Shown here: in pieces, positions 13,750 to 27,600 of the stretch
Position numbering within the stretch: position 1 is the stretch's first letter
Layout of the letters: each line of letters starts with the position of its first letter
Assembly: GCA_905250125.1 (NCBI GenBank)
Contig: CAJNOL010000238.1
Span: 124,001 to 188,000 of the forward strand
Length of the DNA stretch: 64,000 bases
Reading direction: 5' to 3'
From: Rotaria sordida
Taxonomy: Eukaryota > Rotifera > Eurotatoria > Philodinida > Philodinidae
Translations under genes and position numbers: made by a program
The notes under the pieces: model-generated
Told to the model about the DNA's origin: nothing
Seen by the model: only the letters and a program-made list of their open reading frames with translations
Databases searched by the model: none

Positions 13750-15330
13750 AGTACAACACGAACTTAAATGCAGAAGTGAACAACACATCCATACCCTCAA
13801 GTCCTAATTTTCATTTATGTTGATCTTCAACTCCTTATCTAATAGTAATAGAATAACTATATATGATCTTCATCATCAAGAATCTCATTCAGTGTCATCA
13901 TCATATCAACAAATCTAGAGAATTATCTTCTAATCATTATGATACTCAATCAAAATTTATTTCATTCACATCCATTCATCATCAAATAATAATTATTTAT
14001 TTATGTTAGAAAAATAAGAAGTACCAATATCATATTGTTTGCCTTGTTGTTCTAGTCAATTAACAACTAGTATCAAATCTTCTCTATCTGAACTACACAT
14101 GTTCAAAAGTATTTGCTCAAATGGAAGAATGGTCTATCAATAATATACAGTTCTAACTCCATTAAAACGCTATCCTTAACACACACTAACGAGTTCTAAC
14201 TCATCATTATCTATTAATCGACAACAACGTCGACTTGAAGAATCAAATCTATATCTATACAGAAAAAAAAACTTTTTCTCTCGATTATCTATTCCTTCTC
14301 ATTATCCTCAAAATTTTTCATGAATGGAATAAAAAATAAAGCAAATATTGATTGTTCAATACTATCTATTGTTATACAACGTACAAAAACGTATTTAAAT
14401 TAAGCAATTGATACAATGGAACAATTATTTTCAACATGGTTTAATGAATCTGATCATCATTGTATATATTACTTTAGTTTTGATTAAGCATTTAACATCG
14501 CAATAATTTATAACATATGTTTAATGATGAACAACTAACAAATATAAAATCATTAGATGTGACATCTATACCATTATTAACATCGGAAAATTTTTATTCT
14601 TTAAATCAAATGATTTTTGTGCAAATTTAACTAATTATATGCAAGATAGATTAAACAAAATTCATATATATCGTTATCTAATAGATTAGAAGTAAATAAA
14701 GATTATCTTTAGATGTGATGTATCCTTCACTGACAACTTTGCTATTGTTTTATGACCGTTTCCGTAAAGAAACAAAACGTACGTTTTAAGTCGAAGTTTT
14801 GTGGCTCTCTCATCCTCTCATAGCAAAGAGGGTGGGAATGAATTGGGTACATTTCCATAATAATTGACGACAACAACAGATGTCAGATTCTATTCCTAGA
14901 GTTTTTTAGCGACAGAAAAAGGCGATGTATGGCATTGAGAACAAAACTTAGACTGTTTTAACATATTTCAAAGCCTTTCTTGAAATTTAAATAGCTCAAA
15001 GAATGATGATTAGTAATGTATTAATTTGTCATATTTGTCATTTAATTAACACAAAAAGTATGAACTGATCAAGTTCCAGCTTTCAAAAATAATTACTATC
15101 AATAGAACAAAAAATTCTGTTCGAAATATCGAAATAAATAAGACAAAATTATTTCTCTAATAATCGATTATTCTTTGAAGACAATTATCATTTGGAAGCA
15201 ATTCTCCAGCAGATGTGTTTTGTATTTATATTTAAATTAATTTGAATTTTCTTTTTTTTCTACTTGTTCCATCACCACTCATTCGTCCTATAAGTATATT
15301 AATAGTAAAACGAGATTCCATTACTATTAG
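13750..15330. pseudogene. Decayed coding-like sequence of unknown origin
   Basis: Several short frames on the plus strand show the codon style of real exons here but are interrupted every 20-40 codons. One runs from about 14519 (MFNDEQLTNIKSLDVTSIPL) and another from about 14641 (containing MQDRLNKIHIYRYLID). They lie upstream of the Fn3 relic and could be older parts of the same gene or another gene. No family is recognised. Confidence 0.3.
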
Positions 15331-15333
15331 TTG

Positions 15334-16126
15334 AGAATCATGTAAAGATGATGACGATAGAAGTGAACTTATTGATTATGTTGTTGAAAAATATGATGCC
15401 TCAAGAAGTGTTTGGCAACGTAATGTATATAATGATCCATGTAAATTTACATATACAAATGCTGGATTTGCTGAAAGTGTTGCACATCATTTTCATGTAT
15501 ATGCAGAGAATTGTGTTGGAATGTTACCAACATTAACAACAATTGATTCAATTATTGCTAAAAAGTTCATATACACACACATTCAGATATACCAGAAGAA
15601 GACTGATCATTATTAACAAAAATTGTTTCATCGAATTCAATTAAATGTTCATAACAACCACTATTAAGTGATGATGATACAACATTAAGACTAATGTGAG
15701 TTAAAGTAAATTATTCATAAGAAAAAAGTTTTGTTTTATTAATTTATCTTCGTATATATAGATTGGATATGTCAATGTTGATATATGTCAATTTACAATA
15801 AAAGATTTACTTGAAGAAGATTCTTATTTAATAGAAACATATTCTAAAAATTTTGATGGTTAATCATTGAACAGATTAACCAATATCATTACAATAGGAA
15901 ATGACACATAATGATACTGATAGTTCATTAATAGAATATTCATTAGAAATGTGCTATGAAAAAAAAGGTACAAGTCATGAATAGATACAAGTACAAATTT
16001 TACCAACAATTACAGCTAAATTTTTCGAGTAACAAAATAAAATTAAAATGTGTACTATCATTTTTGTAATAAAGCAGCAAATTCTATTGGATATAGTGGA
16101 ACAAAAGTAGTTAAACTAGAAAAAAA
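15334..16126 (+). pseudogene. Decayed titin/twitchin-like fibronectin type III gene
   Basis: Fragments in changing frames match Fn3 modules of the giant muscle kinases. At 15334-15570: ELIDYVVEKYDASRSVWQRN followed by HHFHVYAENCVGML, the B-C strand YxVEKxD...W and the F-G strand YxFRVxAEN.xG. At ~15790: QFTIKDLLEEDSYLIE. At ~15915: SLIEYSLEMCYEKKGTSHE followed by a TAG exactly where the conserved Trp (TGG) should be. At ~16078: AANSIGYSGTKV, the end of an Fn3. Stops and frameshifts make it non-functional. The intron-like stretch near 15700-15762 (GTGAGT...TATATAG) suggests a genomic duplicate rather than a retrocopy. No kinase or Ig domain is seen. Confidence 0.6.
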
Positions 16127-16646
16127 AAACAAAATAGTAAGTCAATTAATTTACTTTCAACAAATGATCCACTCATTATATTCAATTTTTTAAATGATAA
16201 AAGAAAACCATCGTTATCAAGTGTCAAAATGATATTTCATTTTATATTATCAAATAGCGTGATGTTCTTAGAACTAATTAGATTCTAGCAAAAAAAATTC
16301 ATCAAAATGAATATAATCTTCTTATAAAAGCATTAATTTAAAGTTCAAATTATTGTTTTCGTGCTTGTGCATTAAAATTGAAGATGACTTTTAAAGTGCA
16401 TGAGTTGAATTGGAATCCTATCATTAAAGATATCATAGGATAAACAGTGCATATACAATTAGATGCAACAGAGAGTGCTTATATTACTAAAATGATGTGA
16501 TATATACAGAATAACATATGAAATCGATGCCAAAAATAGAAGAGAGAGATTTCTTTGGTGTCAAAGATTTTAACAAAGACAAAACCTATTGTATGTAGTT
16601 TCATTAACAAAATTATATGATATTAAAATCGAAAAAGTTAAAGAGT

Positions 16647-16918
16647 CAAGGGAGAAACAGCAGAGACTTCAGCGGTGAAGTCTCACGAAGTCTGTGAAGT
16701 TTCACGAAGTCTTTGGAAGTCTTTTGAAGTCCTCTGAAGTCCCATGAAATTCTATGAAGTCTTGTGAAGTCCTTTGAAGTCCTAGGAAGTCCTCGGAAGT
16801 CTTTAGAAGTCTTAGAAAGTCTTTAGAAGTCTTTTGAAGTCTTGCGAAAATATGAAGTCACTATGGTTGAAGTCCGTTGAAGTCTTTTGAAGTCTTGAAG
16901 TCCGCTGTTTCCCCCTTG
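16647..16918. mobile_element. MITE made of a 10-bp minisatellite between terminal inverted repeats
   Basis: The outer ends are inverted copies: CAAGGGAGAAACAGC at 16647 and GCTGTTTCCCCCTTG ending at 16918, extending inward as ..GACTTC/GAAGTC... Between them are over twenty imperfect copies of a unit of consensus GAAGTCYTNN, strikingly regular at 10 bp (GAAGT recurs every tenth base over most of 16690-16840). It has no coding capacity. The inverted ends show it is a unit, not a simple satellite; the terminal repeats themselves contain the GAAGTC word. Confidence 0.75.
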
Positions 16919-19900
16919 TATATATGTTTTGTTCGTTTTATTCCGATTTCGAGCCCCTTGGCACCCATCGGATTCCGACCACTCGAAAACCGTATTCTAT
17001 CAGATATTCATTTTCGAGTGCTCGAGAAAAGAAACATATTAGAAGCATAGTATTGATTGCTCCAATAGAAGCAAGTCTAGCAGAATAATAGATTCAAGTG
17101 ATGAGGTTAACTTTGATTTCGTGAAGTTCCTTCAAAAAGTGATTTACAAATGTTTCTTTCATTCAGCCACCTTAGTAAAGTTATTTATGTTCGATATATA
17201 TTTCCCTTAAATTCATAATTTTCTAAAAAATATTTAGTAACATTAATTGATGAAAAATAACAACTAAGACTGGAATCCATAAGCGTTTTTGACAAAAAAC
17301 ACAACCATAACGAATTTTGTGTTTTGATTGTTTGAAAAGTTTTTTTAATATTGATTTTATACTTTATCACACAAATCAATTATTTATCAGATGCCATATT
17401 TATGAAATAAGCTCCTTATGTAGCATCTGAGACTCAAAAAAAGTCTTTTTGTGTAGTTAGAGACACGCGAAAGGCGTTTTTATTCGGTTAGAAAGTTTTT
17501 TTTATTTTCGACAACTGTTAGCAAATATTAAAATAACAATCTTGAAGCTTCTATCCTTCTAAGAATTGAAAAGATAACTTTCATAGAAGAACAATAGTTC
17601 ATATTTAGTTTAGATGTTAGACGAATATTAATCGAAGTGTTCATGTTCAAATCTTCTTCTCCGCGTTTATTCGATAGGTTTCGACAAGTCAAGAATGAGA
17701 CATCTATAGGAAAAAATCCTTTTTATTCTAATCAAATTTTGATCTCCTCGGTAAAAATCGTTCGGCTGGTCGAGAATTCCGCGTTTGACTGACCTATCGC
17801 CAAGCCCTCGACGTATCGGAAAGCGAGAATCCGAGGAGTACGTTTGAAATTTCGATGACCGGAGCAATCTTAAACTGACGCGTCGAAATGCCTATCGGAT
17901 GGTCAGTTGGGTAATGTCATCGTGAGGGTGTGAGTGAGACTACCAGAATGAATATATCATCACTCACAATCTTGGTAAAGTGATTTTTGATTTATATTCA
18001 TCCGAAACATGTGTATAATAAAAAGAAATTTTACTTTCTAATGGTATATTAACTGCTCTTTTTTTTATTGATTTCTACGATTCATAAAGAAATAATATTC
18101 AAATTTTGTTTGTTCAGATTTAAGATTCGTACAATTTTAACATGCGTCACAATAACAAGCAGAAAAAACTCCTTCCCTCTGCAAACATTTATTACTAGAA
18201 CTATGTTTATTATAAATGTATATCAATGGGAAACATGTTAGGAAACATGCGCTGATTGAGAACTATTTTTTGCTTGTATGCATGTAAAAGAGAGTCATAT
18301 ATGTTTGCATATAATTGACTAATAATGAAAAGTATCCCTGGTATTTTTTTAAACTAAAGTCAGTAGAAATATTGAAGATATGAATGATGTTTTTCACAAT
18401 TCAACTGTAAGAAAAAAACTACCATCACTGTATTGTATGCTCGATGTCTCTACACAAACACAAAAGTTTATTCTGCAAATAACAAACATTGGTTGTAACG
18501 TTGATTGCATGATTCCTTTGAGGTTCTTCTGAAAATGTAATTACGACAAACAAGATGGTAGATCAACAAAAAAGTTCATTAACAAAGAAACAACGAAGGA
18601 ATCAACGGAATAAATATAATCACCAAGCAATTTTTATTATTATTGTAATCAGTTTTTTTTCTTCCGCTCGTGTCTGTACAGTAAATGAAAATGTGATGAA
18701 GAAATATATAAACAAAGGACTACTGAAGAGACGCAATATTGCACCTTTTTCCCTTTCTTGCTTTCTTTCTATGTGATTGCATGTCTATCTATTTTCTTAA
18801 ATCCTATTGACGAGTTTGAATCAATTAAAATAGATTAAAAATCAATTTAACACTCTTCATTACGTTACATTCATTCCGCTTCTCTCTACGGTCATTGATT
18901 TACAAGTATCTCATGTCGTAAAAATCTATATACTCAGTATGATTAGCATCATACAATCAAACGATTGTTCAAGGATCGGTTCTCTAGAACATTCACTTTT
19001 TTGATGTGACAAAAACATTTTAAAATTTGTCATGATGTAAACAGAGGTTTTCCATAAGCTTTGCTATTTTTGCAGATGTTTACATTGTGAGCTTATACGG
19101 TGAGAATATGGCGTGTATACAACGAAAATGCGGCTATATACCATCATTTGAACTTGACCGTAAAGATGCCGTATACGAACATCATAAAAAAGCATCTGAG
19201 TGATACAAATAATACCGATTTTTTCAGTGACCTTCATGTCGGAAAAAATACGATACAATATGATATATTTTCTATCAGAGATAAATTTTAACTCTCGCAT
19301 TGTGCTGAATCAGCACGCTAAAATAAAATGTGTCCTGATCTATTGACTAATTATTCATTCTTCGTTTTGTTTTGCGCACATAGCGCCATATAACCAAGAC
19401 GACGAAATATGCTGAACGTATGCATTTACATAAATCATTTTTTCTAGATTATTTCTCGATTTACATTTAGTGAAGAACATACTGAGAGATCGACCAATGA
19501 TCGAGATTGAACCACTTCGAAGTGATTTAATCAGAATTAAATCGACTCGGGATGGTTGCATCATAGGATCTTACCGTTTTGTACTCCAAGAGTAGATACC
19601 ACAAATTCAAGTTAAACCAAAAAACTAGTAGTTATTCGATTTTCCAGAAAAACAGATGTATCGAAGGATCAATTTGAACCACATTTTCAGAATGTGTCGA
19701 AAGTTCCCTGGTAGAAATGTGTTGCAACGGGCACCTCGTATCGTAAAATACGACACATACGACATATTTTGTATTAGTGTGAATGCATACTATTTGTGAT
19801 TATTTCCTACCAAAAACATTGAAAACGAAAAGGCTGTTGATTTATTTTTGAACAAAGAAAGTCTTCTCGATGAGAACTATCGATTGACATACGACATACA

Positions 19901-22900
19901 GTGGGTCTATGCGTTTCAGTCAACAAAATTCCCTATTCTATCTCTTAAACGTATACATAGTGAAGCTGTTTTGAATATCTCAAAAAAGAGACATACTCTC
20001 TCACTTTCTTTTCGTGGATTTTGTAGTATCATTTGTTAGGCTTCGACTAGATCTATTGATTGATATGAAATTTGAAGTGAACTGCTGCCATTGAAGAAAA
20101 GCACTAGGTGATATTTGTCATGATAGTCCATTGGTGGTATGCAATATGAATCATATGGTTATATAAGGAAAGGCAATGAATAATCGTGTCTCATATGTTT
20201 ATATACCATTCGATAGAGAACTGAAACAGCGTAAATTTTCATATATATTGGCTAAATATATAAGCAAATCAAACCTCGTAGCGGTATTACTTTCCTGATT
20301 TTTCCTAATTTATTTCTATAGGACTATATCTAAATGATTATGATGCATTCGTGTATTATAGTCAGTTTATTTTTTGAAATTTATAGAAAAATATTTATAG
20401 AATATCTTAAAAACAATGATAATGTTCACGTAATATTTATTTCAAGCATTCATTTTTCTCTTTTTGTTTTCGTAATCGGTTGAAGTTTTCACTATTTTCA
20501 AATAATTCAATTTGCAAAGTAGTTAGTGTAGCATTAGCAATCAGAGATGTGTATCGTGCCTAAAAATGAGGTGAAGTCAACTATCACCCTAAAGTCTTTT
20601 CAACCAGCGCTGCGGTTGCATTTAACGGCAAGTAGAGAATTTTTTCTCTAATTTTTTTATATTTATTACGCTATAATATTTCTTGGAAATAATGTTTCAT
20701 TTCCGAACACTTACGTACGAACAACAATATAGAGTTGAAAATATCATGAACGAACGTTTAATTAGACAAGATCTAGTAGACATACAACGGATGGTACATA
20801 ATGAATGAACCATTTTTGTTCTGCTTTTTTTTTGAGAATATTAAAAAGTTTCTAGCAAAATTATTCTCACAGAAAAAAGATAGAATTTTTTGCTTTACAC
20901 GAATATAAAGTCTGTAGATCAAACGATATTGTTTTCATATGCAAATAAACTGAATAGAACGAGATACAAAAATCAATACTGTCTCTGTGTACAACAAAAC
21001 TGATTCTAATAGTTAAATTTGAATGCTTTTATTAATTGATGTGTCAGGACTACACCTTTATCTATGGGTGAAAATGTTCTACAAGACAGACGATATTATT
21101 CAAAGGGAATTTCTAGATTGAAAAAGTTGAATCTGTAGAAAAAATTTTGCTGAAATGGTTAAATAATAACTCTGATAAGGAAGGAGAAAGATATCATCTC
21201 ATCGACTGACAAAACGATTTTATTTAAGAAAGATGAGATGTAGCGCGTGTTGAATATAATATTAGACGAAAATATTTGTCAGAAGACCTGTATTGATGCC
21301 AACATTGAACAAAAAACAAAACGCTAATCATTTTATAGAGCAGTCCAGAATACGTTAAAAAGTGGATGTCAATGGAAATCGTATTTTCTGATAAACTCGT
21401 TTTTATAATGATGAACTTCGAAATAAACAAAGTTCTCAATTCATTTTATTTACTAATACAGAATGGCAATTGTGTTCTCAAATGCATCCGACTAGAAAAG
21501 ATTTTCATTCGACCGAGAGAAAAAACTGTTACAGACTGCAATACTGATTTTTGTGTCACTTTTGATTTTGTTGTTTTGCATATGACAAGGTAATGTTTTC
21601 TTGTGAAAAGACTTATATTCATTTAGAGTAGAAAACTTTCCTCGTTCTTTTTTGTTTAAAAAAGATTTTGTTCAAATTTCTGAGATTCTTAAAAATACAG
21701 AACAAAATCGGTTCATTCTTTATGCACCCGACGTTATATCTAATTATAGAATGCTCATTTCCATTTGTTATCAGACTATTTTTTGATAAACATTGATGAG
21801 GATTTTATTGATAAATTTAACTGTATCTTATAAAGATTCAGTCTTTCAACAATTAAATATCTTCCCTTCTCTTAGCTTTGCAACATTTGATGTACATTCA
21901 TGACGGAAGGTGCGTATCTCTAATTGCAGCAACACACGTTTCAATTTTAACTAACTGTAATTGCTTCATCTACTTGTATGCAGATTTATTCCTAACAAAT
22001 AGTATCAAAATGAATTTTACCATTCCTGATTTTTATATAAATTCATGGTCTTTCTTAAAAATTTTCCTGATTTTTGGGCGTATGCCTGCTGTAACTCCTG
22101 GCAAATGAATAGAAAATTTTCCATGAAAACATCCTATGACCTAATCTTTTTGAGGATATAAAATATGGATAAATTTCAATTTTCTCAGTCGCGTAGTATA
22201 CAGTGCAGAATGCATTAGAAGGTCTTAGATAATTAAACAATAAATCGACAATGTTCTTCAGAATCATGTGGGAAAAGCGTTATTCGATTTTCATTAGATA
22301 TCGATTTTTTCAATGATTGACATTTGTAGTTTCACATTGCATTTGACAGTCAAGTGGAACTCAAATGCAATCTAGTTTGACTTTGACGTCTTTTTTAAAT
22401 GTATTAATTTTTTGACTGCTTTCATGAACTATTTTGTTCTAACAATTCTTAGGGTAAAACATTGTTATTGATCGTTTACTAATTTTCTTTATCTCGACGT
22501 AAAAAAGAAGAGTTTTCATAACAGTATTGGTTCTTTGTTCGATAGGTTTTTTTCTTTTTAAAAGCCAGAGTTAATATATAACACTGGTTATAATCATTTA
22601 ACATATGAGATATTCAATTAATCATAAAATGCTTCCTAAAAGGAATTTGCCATGTATATTAAATTGCTTGAGTCAAACTTTGTTGCCTATTTCATTTAAA
22701 ATGATTAGTCTATTAATAGCTAATTTGCTGTTAAATACAATAGACATTTCTAGACTAATAACTTTCTGAATATATGAGCTAGAAGGATCAATTTAATGAA
22801 ATTTTGAAAAGCACATTTTTCTCTACTTTATTTTTAGAAAGACAACTACACAGGAACATTTATTAGTATGAAAAGATTTATTTAATGTAAAATATGTCAT

Positions 22901-23891
22901 GACTTCTAGATCATCATTTATATATAGAAACACTTAAATTCTTATCGTAATTGAAATATCTCAAATAGAGTTTTAAAATTCTTGCTATTAGTGTAATGAA
23001 AAAAAAACAATAATTCGATTTGCTTTACTCAGATAATATGAAGCCGATTTTGTCGTGGAAACTCAAAAAAAAACAATTTTGAATGAAGGACTCGATTGTC
23101 TTATTGTTTTCTCCCCAAATCCCTCATTAATCATCAAGAAATATAATCAATATTGCTATTAGCAAGTCACACGTGGTATATGCTGTTATGACGGGAACTC
23201 GGTATTATTCCCAGCAATTGTCACAAAACGAAAGGACAAAAGCAAACCAGATAAGAAAGAATCGATCATGAAAATCGTTACAATTTGTCTTTTATTGCAC
23301 ATAAACGATGATAGTTCTCTTCTATTTCATTATTCGCCAACCGGGAGGGTAAATTCTGCCTATCAACATCCAGCGAATGGATCAACAATGAAAACAGAAT
23401 ACGTGATAATGTTACAGTTGCCTTGATTAAAAAAGACAACGTTTCTCTAATAACATACATAAACTATTTAAACAATTATGGAATGCATTTTAAAATATTT
23501 AAATGATCAATTCAACAGTAACAAACGTAGAATTAGCCAAACTATTTCAAATTGTACCCAATGAAAATAGAAGGCCTCACTATTATGAAATATAATCTCA
23601 TGTATGGAACAACTTGATATGGTGTGTTGGTTTTTTTTTAAATAAAAAAACCAATGTGGAATGATAAGATTTTTGTAGTTTAGCACTGATCACTTCAGTA
23701 ATTCCATTATTAGCACTGACTATTGGTCTTTTTTTCAAACCAAAATGCTCCGGTGAATGACAACATTCCTTTATTTATGATTACTTCAAGTTCTAGTTGT
23801 CTTGTGCTAATTGGCTTATCTATTACCCTTATAATGAAAGTGTTTATTTTTCGAGACTTTGATCAATATATAATTTATTTGAAGAATTAAA
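16919..23891. other. Long non-coding region
   Basis: About 7 kb with no gene I can support. The 17640-17930 part is richer in G+C than its surroundings and has an open minus-strand frame of 66 codons, but no homology is recognised; it may be a transposon remnant. A 73-codon frame at 18555 begins with gene-like codons (MVDQQKSSLTKKQRRNQRNK) but turns into low-complexity sequence. A short perfect hairpin (ATTGCATTTGA/TCAAATGCAAT) lies at about 22338-22372. Other frames of 60-76 codons look random. Confidence 0.45.
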
Positions 23892-24658
23892 ATGAGAACA
23901 GATATTGCCAATGAATTAAATCCGAATAGAAATGATAAACTTCCAACAGTAGTTATGTGTCTGTTAAATGTAGCAATAGGTATTTTAATTTTACTCCTAC
24001 TCATCTGGCTTTTTTTTTTGGATATGTATGGATTTGCAAAGTAAGAGCAATTATTCAATTCATTGAACCAACGATAATAAAAACTTACTGTCATCCTCTC
24101 TTATACTATTCATCATTTTTTTATTTTATTGTGTCACGTATAACAAATTTTATTTTCTGTTTGATATTACGCAGTTTTCGAGATGGATTTATAAGTAGCA
24201 ACAACTATGATTTTGTTTTATTATTTGTTGAAATATTTTTTTTGTCGAGTATTCACAATTGAAATAGCATAAATTCAAAAGTGAATTGATAATTTTAAGA
24301 TGATCTATTCATATACAATAGATATCTTTAATTTATCTGAAATTGACAACGGATGTTTTTTTTTGTATATAATGAATAGATATTACATTTATTAAATCAT
24401 TTTTGTGTTTTTTTACATCTAATTAAAAGCTTTATTTCTGAAGTTGTAGGTTGTCTGAAAAGCAAGATATGAGCACGTAGTTATTCTATTTATAATTCTA
24501 CTTGACATATAATCTATATCATAATGACGTGTAATAATAATTCTCTCAGAATTTTTTTTTGTATGGGTTTCAGATCTCAGCTAATTAAATAGAAGCACAA
24601 TCGAGATATTAAATTTACAAATCTTTTTTTTTTCTATAGGATCTCATCAGGAAGGTAG
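23892..24658 (+). CDS. Putative single-pass membrane micropeptide (55 aa)
   Basis: Exon 23892-24040 and exon 24640-24658 join in frame (a 2-nt carry-over) to encode about 55 residues. Exon 1 ends at a consensus donor (GTAAGA) and exon 2 begins after a strong acceptor (long T-run then CTATAG). The protein has a polar N-terminus (MRTDIANELNPNRNDKLPT), one hydrophobic helix of about 23 residues (VVMCLLNVAIGILILLLLIW) and a short tail ending KISSGR. An AATAAA at 24717 follows the stop by about 60 bp. If intron 1 is not removed, the frame stops almost at once (50 aa, same helix). It resembles sarcolipin-like or other small membrane regulators only in general form; function is unknown. An upstream exon may exist. 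Confidence 0.4.
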
Positions 24659-27600
24659 AAGAAAATAATATACTGAAAAACCTTGGTCAGTCAATTGATG
24701 TAGACGAATATTGAAAAATAAAAATATGAAAACAAAAATAATATGTTATATATATATATATATCTTTATAATACTCGACGTTCAACAAATTTTTTAATCC
24801 TATCTACCAGATATATGTTATTAAATGATTAATTTTTATTTTTAAAAAAGCTCCGAAGCTGTTCTATTCAAAACAAAGGATAGCTTTCTATATGATATCA
24901 ACAATCTTCTGTTCAATAGTATTTCGATTTAATCGATTCGAGAGACTCTAATTTTTATGTTCTATTTAATCAAAAAAATATTTTATCTATTTCGTAGAAA
25001 TTCATTGATAATAGAATTGATGTGAAAAAGAGAGTAAATGATTTTTAATGAATTAATGAAATGAAAATTTTCAAGTTGAGTCGTTTGAGAACTTTTTTCT
25101 AATGTCATCTTATATAAAAACTATTATGATGATGATGCGCCTCAGAGATGAGATTAGTTCGTGATTGTTTATCTTGTCTCATATCTTCCTATCGATGAGT
25201 TTACAGCTGAACATTCACAACTCAAAAACAAATTCTTTATTCATATTCTTCAACAATAAAGAGATATCAATTGTTTTTCTTTTTCTTTTTCCTTCAGCTG
25301 TTATCGTATAGACTTTCATAATCTCTTGTAAAGAATTGCAATACAATTGTAGGCAGTAGAAGTCAAAATATAGTTACGCAATTTATGAATAAGAAAAGTA
25401 ATTTAGACTTCCGTGAACTCTAAGCAGACTTGTTCTCTAGACATTTGATTTCTTCTCGTTGATGAAACACATACAGAAAAAAAACAACAGCTTTTTCTAT
25501 TTCTATTAAAAAATAGTTAGCAAACAAACAAATGAGACATGTTTATATTATTATTTTCTGTTAACCTTTAATATGTACTACTTTGTCAACTTAACCCGTT
25601 TCTTTATTATACCAGAATGTCATATTTATTATTATCATAATCAAAATAATAATTATCTTCTGTATGAAAAAATTCTTATTATTTAAATCAAATAGATTAC
25701 AGTTATTGTGTGAACAAAAACTTTACTAATTTTTAGAATATAATGTCTTAAATAATATGAATAGGAAATTATTCAAGCAAGAATAAAATTTATTCATTAT
25801 CTTAAAGTATTGTATTCTTTTTTTCTTATTTAATTAAGCATAAATTCTAATAGTACTTGATATTTTTTTTTAAGACATAAAGTTGTACTTTTGTTTTTTA
25901 TTTTCTTAAAGTATTTTTATTTAGAATCAACATAATATCTTCGAATATTTTATCTGTGAATATTTCATCAAAACATGAGGTAATTAACTATTCAAATAAT
26001 ATAAAATGTCGATGTGTGAAACCAAGTCTAATGAAAACAAAAAACTAAGGTCTCTCTAATATTTTTAACCAATCAAAATTTTGTTTTTTTTTCCTTCAAA
26101 AGATTCTTTTTTTCAGTATCAATTACATTTATTAAAAATTCAATAGTTATAAATTATTAATCATGACACATGACTTCAAGACTAATGTCTTATTCATACA
26201 TTGTTGAAATATCCATAGACACAACTTATTCACTCCATTGACAAAAACAGTCAAAGAAAAATTTGCAAGGAAATGAAAGACATGTGTCACTACATAAACA
26301 ATAACATTATGTTTATTCATACTACAAAAAAAAAAATCATAAAACGGATTAAATTTGTTAAACTATGCTTAAAATGAAATTTTACTTCATGGTTATTTCG
26401 ATTAAAATCATATGACATATATACTACAAGGAAATGATCAAAAAAAAAGATAATTCATTCTATGAATCAATCATAAAACCAACATTTTATCGTTTATCAT
26501 TACTTCAGATATACATTGAACGCACTGTCTCTCGTCGATTTTTCTTTATCTTGCATATTTATCATCACGTTACAAACATAGAAGACATTTGTCCAAATTA
26601 GATATCGTCATGTTGAGGGAGTGAAAGGGCATGTTGTATATGCATCATTATTTATCGTTTACGTTTGTACGTATATGATTTTTTTGTGACCGTAAAATGA
26701 GCATCGTCATCATTTTCTCGAACAACGTTTGATAGTGTCTATGACTGTTTACTAAGAGTAATTATTATAGAAGGTTTTTTTCTTTCGAGCATAAATTATT
26801 CTTTCTTGGTAGAATCGAAAAGTAAGTAGAATTTGATCGATAACATTCGGTTTTTTTTTTCAACCAACAGCATCAGATAAATTTCTTGCGACTACTACTG
26901 ATTATATCAGATTTCATTTTCTCATCATATATATATATATAACTACAAAAAGTTGTACGTATATTATACTCTATATCGAGTGGAGTTAATTCACATGTTA
27001 GCAGGAAGTTAACACGACATGTCAGTTTATATCTCAACGGAAATAAGCAAAAAGAAGCGAAGATTCTTTAATTTTCTTTTAGAGATTATTATTAGCATTA
27101 TCAAGCGTACTTTACACGCTTGATGTGGAAACTTACAAGAGACAAATACCCATTTTGTTCGATGCTGTTAGCAAAAAAAAAAAAGAAGAACCCATAAAAA
27201 CGGCGGTATGACGGTTTTGATGAAAGAAAAAAATCCGAGAGAGAGAGAGAGAGAGAGACGAGCAGAGAACGAGGAAAGGAGAAAAAAATGGAAGGAAAAA
27301 GAAAATAACAGCAGACTGCGACGTTTGATGTAATGCGTACTTATGAATGAATGAGAGAGAAACAGTGAGAGGAAAATGTGCTAGTAGATCAGAGAGATGA
27401 AGAAAAAAAATATATATATATATACAACTCGATCATACATTCCAATGTAATGAGTAGTAGGTCATTTATTGATATTATAGAAGTAATAACAGTATATCCA
27501 TACTGTTCGCTTATCTTGTTTTATATCAATGTTATTTGTACAGTCCATGATCTGTTGTTCTTTTCTCAGCATTTTTCCCACATACAAGATTAGATTGCTC

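Noticed and set aside
16675..16910. CRISPR-like array or telomeric repeat
   Set aside because: Units are contiguous 10-mers without spacers, do not match known telomeric repeats, and are bounded by inverted termini, so a MITE is the better reading.
17667..17867. 66-codon minus frame in a G+C-richer patch
   Set aside because: No recognised domain and no exon borders; kept only as a possible repeat remnant.
19064..19300. Opposed 78- and 63-codon frames
   Set aside because: Both strands open over the same bases, no homology, composition like the surrounding non-coding DNA.
23816..24094. 92-codon minus frame opposite the micropeptide exon
   Set aside because: It is antisense to the better supported plus-strand exon with its splice donor and membrane helix.
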